Assembly: GCA_002862205.1 (NCBI GenBank)
Contig: PKCN01000131.1
Location: 1-51,452 of the forward strand
DNA from: Planctomycetaceae bacterium
GTDB taxonomy: Bacteria; Planctomycetota; Planctomycetia; Pirellulales; Pirellulaceae
Direction: 5' to 3'
Length of the DNA stretch: 51,452 nucleotides
Numbering within the stretch: position 1 is the first letter of the stretch; each line of letters begins with the position of its first letter. Positions 27,631 through 36,442 of the stretch are shown here, piece after piece. The translations under genes were made by a program, and so were the position numbers. The notes below the pieces were generated by a model that was given only the letters and a program-made list of their open reading frames with translations, did not search any database and had not been told where the DNA came from.

Positions 27631-29124
27631 TCAGCCTTGATCTTCAGAAAACATGCGGGTGACGGCGGGTTTCTGAATCTTGCCCATGGCGTTGCGTGGC
27701 AGCTGTTCCACGATTTTCAATTGCTTGGGAATCTTGTAGGTGGACATGCAGGTCCGGCACCAGGTTTTGAGTTCTTTCAGATCCAGTTCCGAGTCTGGTT
27801 GCAGAACACAGGCGACCGCGACTGCTTCACCCCAGGTATCGTCTGCGACGCCCACAACCGCACACTGCTCGATGGACTCATGGTCCAACAATACGGATTC
27901 AATCTCCAGAGCTGAGAGTTTGTAGCCGCCACTTTTGATGATGTCGACTGACTGACGACCCATGATGCGAAAGTAACCTGATTCGATGACTGCGATATCT
28001 CCTGTGCGAAACCAGCCATCGTCAAACGAGTCTGCCGTTGCTTCCGGCTTGTTCCAGTATTCAAGAAATACACAGGGGCCCTGAACCTGGATCTCACCGG
28101 CAGTGCCTTCTGTCTGAATGATTTCCCCTGCTTCACTTTTTAATTGAATTTTCACATTCGGAAGCGGTTGTCCGACAGCGCCCGGTCTCCGTTCTCCGGT
28201 GTGCGGGTTGGACAAGGCCATGCCAATTTCTGTCATGCCGTATCGTTCAAGCAGGGCTTGTCCGGTCAGGTTGGTCCACTCGTGATGAACACTTGCCGGA
28301 AGCGCAGCAGAGCCCGATACCATCAGACGCATTTCCGCAAACCCCTGCACGATTTGTTGGCGTTGTTGATCCGGCGTTGTTTGCAACAGTTGAATCAACT
28401 TGACGTAAATGGTTGGCACCGCCATGAAAACGGAATACCGATTCTTTGCCACTTGATCGAGAATTGCGTCAGCATCGAAGTGGCTGAAGGTGTCAACCGT
28501 GGCACCTGACCACAACGCACATGAAAGCACGTTGATGATGCCATGGATGTGATGAAGCGGCAGGAAAAGCGGAATCACATCACTGTCTTGCCACTGCCAC
28601 GCGGTCACCAGAGCTTCGATTTGTGATTCAACACTAGCGTGCGTCGAGACCACGCCCTTGGGCTTGTTCGTGGTTCCACTTGTGTACAGGATCATCGCTC
28701 GACGATCAGACTGGATCATGGGCAATGGTTGGGGATCACCATCGGATATTTCATCGACCACGGTCAGTGGGATTCCCAGTCGTTGACACAGGGGGGCAAG
28801 TTTTGTGCTCAGTTCGGTGTTGGTAATCACGCGCTGTGCATCGGAATCAGTGATCGTATATTCAAGTTCAGGTTCTGTTGCAGACAGACTGAGCGGCACA
28901 GCAACGCCGCCTGCTCGCCAAATTCCCCACTGGACCGTCACGTAGTCGAATCCGGCAGGAACCAGATAGGCAACTCGTGATTCCTGCAGATCGTTGGCAT
29001 TACCTAAGATGGATGATGCAACCACTGCCGAGTGGTGCAGCAATTGCTGGTAAGTGTATTCCGTCTGTCCGTGAAAAATCGCGACGGAATCGCCGTGAGC
29101 TTTGGCGAGTGAAATCAGTTTCAT
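27631..29124 (-). CDS. matB: Malonyl-CoA synthetase-like acyl-CoA ligase (MatB)
   Basis: 497 aa member of the AMP-forming acyl-CoA synthetase family. The adenylate-forming P-loop is MILYTSGTTNKPKGVV, and the C-terminal hinge/A8 region FRIMGRQSVDIIKSGGYKLS has the pattern seen in MatB malonyl/methylmalonyl-CoA ligases. The final lysine region is RNAMGKIQKP. The assignment to malonate is strengthened by the adjacent upstream madL and madM genes: uptake followed by ATP-dependent CoA activation. It could still be a general short-chain acyl-CoA ligase. The 93-nt gap to madM holds a 25-bp tandem duplication. Confidence 0.85.
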   Translation of the reverse strand: MKLISLAKAHGDSVAIFHGQTEYTYQQLLHHSAVVASSILGNANDLQESRVAYLVPAGFDYVTVQWGIWRAGGVAVPLSLSATEPELEYTITDSDAQRVITNTELSTKLAPLCQRLGIPLTVVDEISDGDPQPLPMIQSDRRAMILYTSGTTNKPKGVVSTHASVESQIEALVTAWQWQDSDVIPLFLPLHHIHGIINVLSCALWSGATVDTFSHFDADAILDQVAKNRYSVFMAVPTIYVKLIQLLQTTPDQQRQQIVQGFAEMRLMVSGSAALPASVHHEWTNLTGQALLERYGMTEIGMALSNPHTGERRPGAVGQPLPNVKIQLKSEAGEIIQTEGTAGEIQVQGPCVFLEYWNKPEATADSFDDGWFRTGDIAVIESGYFRIMGRQSVDIIKSGGYKLSALEIESVLLDHESIEQCAVVGVADDTWGEAVAVACVLQPDSELDLKELKTWCRTCMSTYKIPKQLKIVEQLPRNAMGKIQKPAVTRMFSEDQG

Positions 29125-29168
29125 TGATATTCGCGTTTTCTATGTTTTGTATCGAGAGTGATAGAACG

Positions 29169-29218
29169 CTGAGGTCATAACGTAGGCAAGGGACTGAGGT
29201 CATAACGTAGGCAAGGGT
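29169..29218. repeat. 25-bp tandem duplication between madM and matB
   Basis: 29169-29193 repeats at 29194-29218 with a difference only at the last base. It abuts the madM stop codon (TCA on this strand at 29218-29220). Confidence 0.92.
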
Positions 29219-30015
29219 CAGGTGAACAATTTAACGATCATGAAGATCAAGGACGGACCGAGCAGACATCCTAGTCCTGTGTAAAAGGTTGCTGTCATGG
29301 CACCGTAGGGAACAAGCTTTTCATCGGTCGCCGCCAGACCAGCCGCGACTCCACTGGTTGTTCCCATCAAGCCTCCGAAAATCAATGCCGAACGCGGATT
29401 GTCCAAGCCAATTCTCGACGCAACAAAGGGCGTCAGGATCATGACTAGAATCGACTTGACCAAACCAGCGGCGACACTCAAGGCAATGACTTCGCTGCTT
29501 GCGTTCAAGGCTGTTCCGGTCACTGGCCCAACAATGTAGGTCGCCGCACCTGCTCCGATGGTGGTAATGCTCTCAGCGTCGCGATATCCGAACGCATACG
29601 CCACCAGTCCCCCGATCAGAAAAGAGACGAAGATTCCCAGAGTGAGTGCAATGATTCCGCTGAGACCGGTAGCGATGAATTCCTGCAAGCGTACTCCGAA
29701 TGCAGTGGCCACAATCGCGAGGTCGCGGAACATGCTGCCACCAAGAAGTCCGATGCCCGCAAGCAACGGCACATCAGCAAGTCCTTTCTCGCCACCGGTC
29801 ATCATTCCACCCAGATAGGCCAAGGCCAGACCCATGAAAATCGCGATCGCGGAGGCGTGGATTCTTCCACTGGTCAGTTTGCGCGATATGAAACTGGAAA
29901 CCCACAGGATTGCACCCACCATGAACAAGGCAGTGATCAGCGAGTTCTTTTCCAGCAGTACGACCAGCGAATGCTTGCTCAAAAGCATGAATTGCCAGTC
30001 CGGTAGACAGTTCAT
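29218..30015 (-). CDS. madM: Malonate transporter subunit MadM
   Basis: 265 aa from ATG 30015, which overlaps the madL stop by 4 nt; the frame is open further upstream (to 30135) but that part is only the madL gene in another frame. Eight or so hydrophobic segments. Typical features are GEKGLADVPLLAGIGLLGGSM (written here in part), AGAATYIVGPVTGTA and IFGGLMGTTSGVAAGLAATD, which fit the MadM subunit of the two-component MadLM malonate:sodium symporter. It forms the channel-like partner of MadL. Confidence 0.88.
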   Translation of the reverse strand: MNCLPDWQFMLLSKHSLVVLLEKNSLITALFMVGAILWVSSFISRKLTSGRIHASAIAIFMGLALAYLGGMMTGGEKGLADVPLLAGIGLLGGSMFRDLAIVATAFGVRLQEFIATGLSGIIALTLGIFVSFLIGGLVAYAFGYRDAESITTIGAGAATYIVGPVTGTALNASSEVIALSVAAGLVKSILVMILTPFVASRIGLDNPRSALIFGGLMGTTSGVAAGLAATDEKLVPYGAMTATFYTGLGCLLGPSLIFMIVKLFT

Positions 30016-30413
30016 GGTTTGTCTCCCGGGGGTGAATCCTGTGGTTCCGCAACGTTGCTGCCGAATCGACTTAGCACGGGTACCAATGCCAGACACGCTA
30101 GCACCGTGGTTACTCCTGCAACCAGTGCCAACCAACCACCGCTCGCAGCTTTGACCACGTTTTGGCTGGCCGCCATCGCAACCACGATGGGAATGTAAAT
30201 GGAGCTCCAGAACAGAACGCCCTGTCGCGTGGGCACTGGCAGGCGATCACGACGGCGGAGCCAGTCCGATAGCACGATCAACAGCAGCATGGCAATTCCC
30301 ACACCACCCACGTTCTTGCCGACTCCCAACGCGATGCCGAGCATTTGTCCAATGACCAGGCCGACCAGCATGCAGAATGCCAGTAACGCGGTTCCGTAGA
30401 TCACCATCATCAA
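30012..30413 (-). CDS. madL: Malonate transporter subunit MadL
   Basis: 133 aa small membrane protein with four hydrophobic segments, GTALLAFCMLVGLVIGQMLG near the start and GKNVGGVGIAMLLLIVLSDW next, matching MadL. The start is TTG 30413 or the in-frame ATGs at 30410 and 30407. The gene starts 2 nt after the stop of the upstream esterase and its stop overlaps madM by 4 nt. The tight packing implies esterase, madL, madM and matB are one transcript. Confidence 0.87.
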   Translation of the reverse strand: MMMVIYGTALLAFCMLVGLVIGQMLGIALGVGKNVGGVGIAMLLLIVLSDWLRRRDRLPVPTRQGVLFWSSIYIPIVVAMAASQNVVKAASGGWLALVAGVTTVLACLALVPVLSRFGSNVAEPQDSPPGDKP

Positions 30414-30415
30414 AC

Positions 30416-31474
30416 CTATTGCTGTTGATTTTTTTCGCAGTCATTGTCGGCAGGCACGGGTTTACCCACGATGTCAACTGGATGCGTGTAAAGGTAACGC
30501 CAGACTGGTTCATGCATGAACTGACCGTCCTTGCCTTTGAAAGCGCGACTGCCTGGTTGCACGCTGCTATGTGCGATTTTTTCGTTGCCACGAACATCAA
30601 AATCCGTGATCAGCCTTCGTGTGTTCTGATACGGTGGTTTGGTTTGGTCGACATTGACGATCGGCCCAAACTGGTTCATTCCAAGCAGTTCCCAGCTGCG
30701 GCAATAGTGATCTGCTTTCCAGCCACCATCGAGAACGTGAGAAAATCCGAAATAGCGATTTGCGGGTGTTGCCGACGGTAGAGCCTGCCAAGCCTGATAT
30801 TGATCACGCGGACCACACAATGCGACGACACGACTGACTTTGACATATTTTGCAAAGCGGGCAGCGGTGGTTGAACCATGGGAACTGCCTGACACGATAA
30901 CTTTTTCCCAGTTGAGACCGCTGCGATCGGCATTGAAAAATTGTCCCCAGTCTCCTTCGGGATTGCTGCGTTCCAACCACTTCACAAATTGGTAGGCGCG
31001 TTCCATCATTCCATCGGGTTTTGGAATAGTGACCTCGTCACTGAAATCCTGTCCGGTGGCTGCCTCCAGGCGAATGTTGCCGCGGCAGTGCGGGCCAACG
31101 GGTTTGTCCTGACAACAGATTGAGAACCATGATCGGGCATACTGCACTTGGATGGCGTGCAGGCCATAGTCCGCCAATCGATCAAACAGATTCCGATTGT
31201 GGCTCATCAACCAGATCACAAGCTTGCCACGTTGAGGTACCGAAGTATCGACAATCGCGTTTTGAACGTCAGCAGGCCTGCCACTTGCTGTTTCAAGCAA
31301 AAAGTTGATTTTCGGATGCGACTTGACCCGCGGGTCGATTTCGCTCGCCCTCGCACTCAGTTCGTAACGCTTTTGCTTCGTCGCACTCGTTTGCGCCGAT
31401 GCGATGTTCAGGCTCATGCAAAGCGACATGAGCCCGATCATGGTGGTCGCTGAGAGGTGAATCTTTGAAATCAT
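30416..31474 (-). CDS. Exported alpha/beta hydrolase-like protein (BPSS1187-like)
   Basis: 352 aa from ATG 31474, which starts a signal peptide (MISKIHLSATTMIGLMSLCM) ending near AQTS (27-30); the frame is open to 31744 but the extra 90 residues look non-coding. The nucleophile elbow is GSSHGS with Ser198, preceded by the strand KVIVS. Conserved VALCGPRDQYQAWQ and a DGGWKADHYCRSW-like stretch follow. The overall pattern recalls the BPSS1187 family; the family name is from memory and uncertain. It sits immediately upstream of madL and could release a substrate for uptake (inference). Confidence 0.65.
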   Translation of the reverse strand: MISKIHLSATTMIGLMSLCMSLNIASAQTSATKQKRYELSARASEIDPRVKSHPKINFLLETASGRPADVQNAIVDTSVPQRGKLVIWLMSHNRNLFDRLADYGLHAIQVQYARSWFSICCQDKPVGPHCRGNIRLEAATGQDFSDEVTIPKPDGMMERAYQFVKWLERSNPEGDWGQFFNADRSGLNWEKVIVSGSSHGSTTAARFAKYVKVSRVVALCGPRDQYQAWQALPSATPANRYFGFSHVLDGGWKADHYCRSWELLGMNQFGPIVNVDQTKPPYQNTRRLITDFDVRGNEKIAHSSVQPGSRAFKGKDGQFMHEPVWRYLYTHPVDIVGKPVPADNDCEKNQQQ

Positions 31475-31769
31475 CTTCTTGGTGTTCTCTTCAGATTTTG
31501 TTCGGAGAAATGCCATGTCAGGGCAAAGTTGCAAGTGCAGGGTCTGCAGGGCATTGCCAGAGTACAATACAGCAGACCGGTACTGCAAAGCGGCATTGTA
31601 GCGTAGCACGGTAGATTCGTGATCTACCTCCGGTAACCGATGATTGGCATGAGTTTGTATCCCCACTTGCCCAGAGAGATTCGTTATTCTGCGTGACTCA
31701 AAGTGTTTTTTCGGAAGCCCGTTTCGGCATTTTCCGTTCCCCATCGCATCATCTGCAGGAATTGAATTG

Positions 31770-32882
31770 ATGACTCATGTGCAGCGCAAGCACCACTTCA
31801 AGTGTGGATTCGTCAATCTCCTGCTCATGATTTCCCTGATCGGTCTGATGAAATCCAGATGCGAGGCTCAGGATCCCGATGCCAAGGGGGCGAGATTACC
31901 TGAAGTTCGTGTGACGAATGTGCGCCGCGTATTTCACAATGGAGAGCACAATGCCTTTACCGATTTGATTCGCTTTCAAGGTCGCTATTTTTTGACTTTT
32001 CGCAGTTGTCCTGATGGGCACATGGTGCACCCCACTGCATCAATCATCATTCTTTCCAGCAAGGATTTGAAAAAGTGGGAGCAGGTGCATCAGTTTTCGG
32101 TGCCGATGCGTGATACACGAGATCCACACTTTCTGGATTTCAAAGGTCAATTGTTTGTTTACACAGGTACCTGGTACAGCGGAGAAACAACCCTGCCACC
32201 CAGCGAGTATGACCTGAACAAGCATCTTGGCTACGCCGCCTGGTCCGGGGACGGCAAGCAATGGCACAGCCCCGTCATGTTGGAGGGGACATTTGGGCAT
32301 TACATCTGGAAAGCAGCCGAGTACGACGGCAAAGCCTACCTTTGTGGTCGACGCAAACACCAATTTGATGTTCGACCGCGCGGCGAGGGACCCGAGGTCG
32401 AGTCCGCCATGTTGGTAAGCGAGGACGGTCTGGTTTGGAAAACAGCAGCTTTGTTTCAGGAACAGCGCGGCGATGAAACGGTGTTCCAGTTTCAAGCTGA
32501 TGGCAGTGTGCTGGCGATCGGGCGACGGGGTAGCGACAAGGCGCAGATATTACGCTCAAAGCCACCGTACCAGGAATGGCAACGCAAAGAACTGGATCGC
32601 TACATCGGTGGGCCAATGTTAGTGCGTTGGGGAAATCGTTGGGTTGTGGGGGGGCGACGAAATACCGATCGAGGCCCCAAGACCTCACTGTGCTGGCTTG
32701 TGGGAGATGAGTTGCACGAATTCGCAGAGTTGCCGAGTGGTGGAGATAATTCCTACCCTGCTCTGTTGCCACTCTCTTCCACTCGGGCTGTCATGTCCTG
32801 GTATTCAACTCACGAGAAAGATCCGAAGGGCAAACTTATAACCGCGATTTACATGGCGGACCTCGAAGTCATCAATCCGTGA
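31770..32882 (+). CDS. Exported beta-propeller protein (exo-alpha-sialidase/BNR-like)
   Basis: 370 aa from ATG 31770 (AGGA about 9 nt upstream; an in-frame TTG lies one codon earlier). Signal peptide at residues about 12-32. The rest is Trp/Gly-rich with propeller-like repeats: SIIILSSKDLKKWEQVHQF, AAWSGDGKQWHSPVML, MLVSEDGLVWKTAALF, each resembling the SxDxGxxW Asp-box. This is the pattern of sialidase-like or glycosidase-like propellers in planctomycetes. No catalytic residues can be assigned. It is divergent from the esterase gene. Confidence 0.7.
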   Translation: MTHVQRKHHFKCGFVNLLLMISLIGLMKSRCEAQDPDAKGARLPEVRVTNVRRVFHNGEHNAFTDLIRFQGRYFLTFRSCPDGHMVHPTASIIILSSKDLKKWEQVHQFSVPMRDTRDPHFLDFKGQLFVYTGTWYSGETTLPPSEYDLNKHLGYAAWSGDGKQWHSPVMLEGTFGHYIWKAAEYDGKAYLCGRRKHQFDVRPRGEGPEVESAMLVSEDGLVWKTAALFQEQRGDETVFQFQADGSVLAIGRRGSDKAQILRSKPPYQEWQRKELDRYIGGPMLVRWGNRWVVGGRRNTDRGPKTSLCWLVGDELHEFAELPSGGDNSYPALLPLSSTRAVMSWYSTHEKDPKGKLITAIYMADLEVINP

Positions 32883-32984
32883 AATTGCAATCTAGCTTGG
32901 ATTCGTTATCTTGCTGGGCCATCAGATGTTGATTGGCTTGTGGCTGATCCCATCAACGCTGGTTCTGAGTGATGATCGAGCCGC

Positions 32985-33731
32985 TCAGGCATCACGTAAG
33001 CGTTCCAAGCCGGTTCTGGCTGCTCCCGCGTCAGAACCGACTGCCAGAAAGCGGAAACCCTGCTCCAGATGTTGTTGGGCCTTGGCCTCGTTGCTCAGGA
33101 TTCCGACTGCTGTTCCCCGTTGTTGGCAGGCACTCACGATCTTCTCAAGAGCAGCCAGTAAATCAGGATGCTCAAATTGCTTGGGGCAGCCGAGGTTGTA
33201 ACTCAGGTCCAGTGGTCCCACAAACACGACATCGACGCCGTCAACAGCCGCGATCTGGTCAACGTTGCTGACACCTTCGGCGGTTTCAATCTGGACGATG
33301 ACCGTGGTGCGTTCCTGCACCCTGGCGTGGTACTCGTCCATCGAGAGACCAAAATCGGTGGCGATCGTGGAACTGGCCACTCCACGACAACCGTGGGGAG
33401 GATAACGGGTGTAGGCCACCGCTTGGGTGGCTTCCTGAGCCGTACTGACGTACGGCACCATGACGCCGGCTGCACCCAAATCCAACGCTCGTTTGATGCA
33501 GTCTTGATCATTCGAGACCACTCGCACAATCGGGACACAGGGTGTGCCCTCGACAGCCAACAGCATGGATTGGAGCCCCGCCTCACTGCAGGCACCATGT
33601 TCCAGGTCTATCAGGACCCAGTCAAAACCGAGCTGTGCGGCCATGCGAGCCAGTAAAGGCGAACCGAGACTGAGGAATGTGCCACGCAGTGGCGTTTGTA
33701 ACCTCGTTTTTTCAATCCAGTTAAAACTCAT
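32985..33731 (-). CDS. HpcH/HpaI family 2-keto-acid aldolase
   Basis: 248 aa class II aldolase of the HpcH/HpaI/citrate lyase beta family. Motif FDWVLIDLEHGACSE includes the catalytic His (H45); metal and substrate residues lie in VQIETAEGVSNVDQI and VDVVFVGPLDLSYNLG. Such enzymes cleave 4-hydroxy-2-ketoacids to pyruvate plus an aldehyde, as in uronate or aromatic degradation. Cytoplasmic. It starts 22 nt after the sulfatase-hydrolase fusion gene ends, so both are probably one operon, perhaps desulfation outside and aldol cleavage inside (inference). Confidence 0.88.
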   Translation of the reverse strand: MSFNWIEKTRLQTPLRGTFLSLGSPLLARMAAQLGFDWVLIDLEHGACSEAGLQSMLLAVEGTPCVPIVRVVSNDQDCIKRALDLGAAGVMVPYVSTAQEATQAVAYTRYPPHGCRGVASSTIATDFGLSMDEYHARVQERTTVIVQIETAEGVSNVDQIAAVDGVDVVFVGPLDLSYNLGCPKQFEHPDLLAALEKIVSACQQRGTAVGILSNEAKAQQHLEQGFRFLAVGSDAGAARTGLERLRDA

Positions 33732-33753
33732 TTGTTACCGGCTGGGTAGGAGT

Positions 33754-36264
33754 TCACTTTGCGTTTTCAATCAGAAAATCCACCAGCTCCTGGCACTGGA
33801 AAAAACCGGGCCAGAAGTTGTGTCCCTGTCCGTCGATCTTGATCACTTCGATCAGATCACCCACATCATTGGCTTGGTAGACTTTTTCGAGTGCGGCCGA
33901 ATTCTCAGCCAGCGGCACGACTTGGTCGTCTTTGCCATGGATGATCAGCACGGGTATGCGTGCCTTAGCAAGTTTGTCTGCTCGCTGGATCGGATTGAAT
34001 TGTGCCTGCTGCGTCTGAAGTTGCTCAGCTGAAATGCCGTAGGCAGATGCGGCACGTTTGATTCCCGGGTAGGTGGTGTAGTCGTAGACCGGGTAGATCC
34101 CCCCGATGGCCGCAACCCGATCGGGGTGATCGACCGCCCAACTGCTGACCCAAAGTCCACCGCGACTGCGTCCCAGCAGGGCTGGTTTTTTCGAGTAACC
34201 GCGGTTGGCCATTTCCTTGTATAACGCTTCGAAAAAGGGAAACGCTTTGGGGCTGCCGTAGGCTTCACCAACATCGATTCCTGCGACTGCAATCCCGGCG
34301 TCAAGAAACTTCTGGTGCATCCAGCTTTCTGCTTTGTCAGGATAGGCAGAAAGTGTGGGGGCATAGAATATCCATGGTTTGTCAACTTTGTTGTCAGCAG
34401 ATTCATGGTTTGACGGTGTTTCAGGTTCCATGATGAAGGCGTGACGATCCTTCAGGCGAAACGTGTTTCCATTGAGCAGTACCTGTCTGCGTTTGGGCAT
34501 GGCCTTCTGCTGGGCAGCGTTGACCCTCGGTTTGCCTTGTCCGGGATTCGACTTGTTGGCCGGGTTTTGCGGGATGTCTGCGGTTGCCAGTTTTACAAAG
34601 GAATCAAGTTGTTGATGCCATTGGCTGATCAATGAATCCAGTTTGCCAGCTGCCGGGACCGCCAGGTCGGTCGATTCATCACGATCGTTAGCGAGGTTGT
34701 AGAGTTCCCACGGTTCGCCAATAGGAGCGACCGCTTTCCAGTCGCCAACACGAATTGCCTTGTGACCATCATGGAACCACCAAAGTGAATCATGTTTGAG
34801 TTGACCTTCTTTTTTGAAGGTGGCAACCAGACTTTTTCCAGGTGGTTGCGGTGCCGAATCTGGTGTTGAGGCGCCACTGACTTCGAGCAGCGTTGGGACG
34901 ATGTCAATCACATGACCCACATCACTGCGGACGTCACCTTTCGCGTCGATGCCATCAGGCCACGACACGATCAATGGGGTCGACGTGCCTCCCTCATGGG
35001 TCCATGTTTTGTGTCTGCGAAAAGGGGTGTTGCAGGTGTTGGACCATCCGGGGCCAAGGCAAAGATAGGTTCCGGCAGATCCGGCGGGTAGCTTGGGATC
35101 GTGACCGTCGTCACGGACCATGATTTCTGCGCTGGCGCCGTTGTCCGACAGGAAAATGACCAGCGTGTTTTTCCATTGACCCATGTTTCGGATCTGGTCA
35201 AACACTCTGCCAATCTCAATGTCCATTCGATGGATCATGGCAGCGTGAATTGCCATCTTTTTCGCCTGAAAGCGTTGCTGTTCCTGAGACAGACTTTTCC
35301 AGAGTAAGGGACGATTGACTTCATTCTTGCCGAGTGTCGCAAGAGCATCGGGGAAATGATAGGGAGGCCCGAGATCACGCTCGACTCGCGAGAGTTCAGG
35401 GACGGAGTGGCTGTCGAGAATCTGTAGTTGTTTCAAACGCTTCCAGCGTTGGCCCCGAATCACATCCCAACCTTGAACGTATCGGTCCTGATAGACGGCG
35501 ATGTCCTGTGGCAAAGCATGTAACGGAAAGTGAGGTGCCGCAAATGCGAGGTAGTGAAAGAACGGCTGGTCTGCGTGATTTGTGGCATGTTCCTGCAGCA
35601 CTTCGATGGCATGGTCGGCCAACGCTGTCGTGGCGTAAAAGCCGGTTCCCTTTTTTACCGGGGGCAGTTGCACATCGTCCCGCCAGTGGCGAACCGGATT
35701 GAAAAACCGTCCTTGATCTTTGAGCAGATAGGAGCGATCAAACCCGTTCTCGATCGGCATGCCGTCGATGTGCCATTTTCCCGTGTGATAAGACCGGTAT
35801 CCGATGGTATGCAGCATCTTGGGTAACAGCACCGCCCACGGCTGCCGTTTTCCCCGGTTGCCTCCACCCGAGGGAACGTTGGGCAAGGTATCGCGGCGAA
35901 CCTGCTGTGCATAATATCCCGTCAGCAGGGACGCCCGAGTCGGCCAGCATCTTGCGGTGTTGTAAAATTGGCTGTAGCGAATGCCATTTTCAGACAAGGC
36001 GTCCAAATTCGGAGTCGCAATTTCGCTGCCGTAGCAACCAAGATCAGAAAATCCAAGGTCGTCGGCCATGATCAACAGAATATTGGGTCTTGATGCCGTG
36101 TCAGACTCGCGAGCAGCAGTCGCGGAAGCTTCCGCTTGGACCTTGTTTTCAATGCAGAATTGGCTCGACAGCAGATAACAGGCAAGCAGTAGGGCAACCA
36201 GGATGGAACGTGGCATGGAGAGAAACCAACACTCAGAAATTTGCGTAAAGGAAAATGGAAGCAT
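33754..36264 (-). CDS. Sulfatase fused to a C-terminal alpha/beta hydrolase
   Basis: 836 aa. Met17 (36216) starts the likely signal peptide MPRSILVALLLACYLLSSQ; the frame is open to 36264. Residues about 58-570 are an arylsulfatase: metal site MADDLG (D68, D69), formylglycine motif CWPTRASLLTG (C106 in C-x-P-x-R), HTGKWH and FLSDNGAS. Residues about 600-836 form an alpha/beta hydrolase with GRSRGG (nucleophile Ser700), acid in HGKDDQVVP and His in GQGHNFWP, so the triad looks intact. The linker is Lys/Gln/Asn-rich. The fusion suggests combined desulfation and ester removal on one glycan. It is the upstream partner of the HpaI aldolase. Confidence 0.85.
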   Translation of the reverse strand: MLPFSFTQISECWFLSMPRSILVALLLACYLLSSQFCIENKVQAEASATAARESDTASRPNILLIMADDLGFSDLGCYGSEIATPNLDALSENGIRYSQFYNTARCWPTRASLLTGYYAQQVRRDTLPNVPSGGGNRGKRQPWAVLLPKMLHTIGYRSYHTGKWHIDGMPIENGFDRSYLLKDQGRFFNPVRHWRDDVQLPPVKKGTGFYATTALADHAIEVLQEHATNHADQPFFHYLAFAAPHFPLHALPQDIAVYQDRYVQGWDVIRGQRWKRLKQLQILDSHSVPELSRVERDLGPPYHFPDALATLGKNEVNRPLLWKSLSQEQQRFQAKKMAIHAAMIHRMDIEIGRVFDQIRNMGQWKNTLVIFLSDNGASAEIMVRDDGHDPKLPAGSAGTYLCLGPGWSNTCNTPFRRHKTWTHEGGTSTPLIVSWPDGIDAKGDVRSDVGHVIDIVPTLLEVSGASTPDSAPQPPGKSLVATFKKEGQLKHDSLWWFHDGHKAIRVGDWKAVAPIGEPWELYNLANDRDESTDLAVPAAGKLDSLISQWHQQLDSFVKLATADIPQNPANKSNPGQGKPRVNAAQQKAMPKRRQVLLNGNTFRLKDRHAFIMEPETPSNHESADNKVDKPWIFYAPTLSAYPDKAESWMHQKFLDAGIAVAGIDVGEAYGSPKAFPFFEALYKEMANRGYSKKPALLGRSRGGLWVSSWAVDHPDRVAAIGGIYPVYDYTTYPGIKRAASAYGISAEQLQTQQAQFNPIQRADKLAKARIPVLIIHGKDDQVVPLAENSAALEKVYQANDVGDLIEVIKIDGQGHNFWPGFFQCQELVDFLIENAK

Positions 36265-36442
36265 CAGCTTTGCTTAAACGTCATTGAGTGTTCACCGACG
36301 TTAGGTAGACAGCTCAGTTCGCGACAAGAAGCTTTGCACCAGTTTAGTCGTTTTTACGTGATCATGCTTTTGGTGGCGGAAATCTCGGCGAAGAAGGCAG
36401 GGCAAGTGCCATGGATTTCAAGTGCAAACCTTGGAAGCGAGC

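Noticed and set aside
30016-30135. Upstream extension of MadM
   Set aside because: It lies entirely within madL in another frame; ATG 30015 with a 4-nt overlap is the normal coupled start.
31475-31744. 90-residue N-terminal extension of the esterase upstream of madL
   Set aside because: A clean signal peptide starts at ATG 31474; the preceding residues lack coding character and cover the divergent promoter region.
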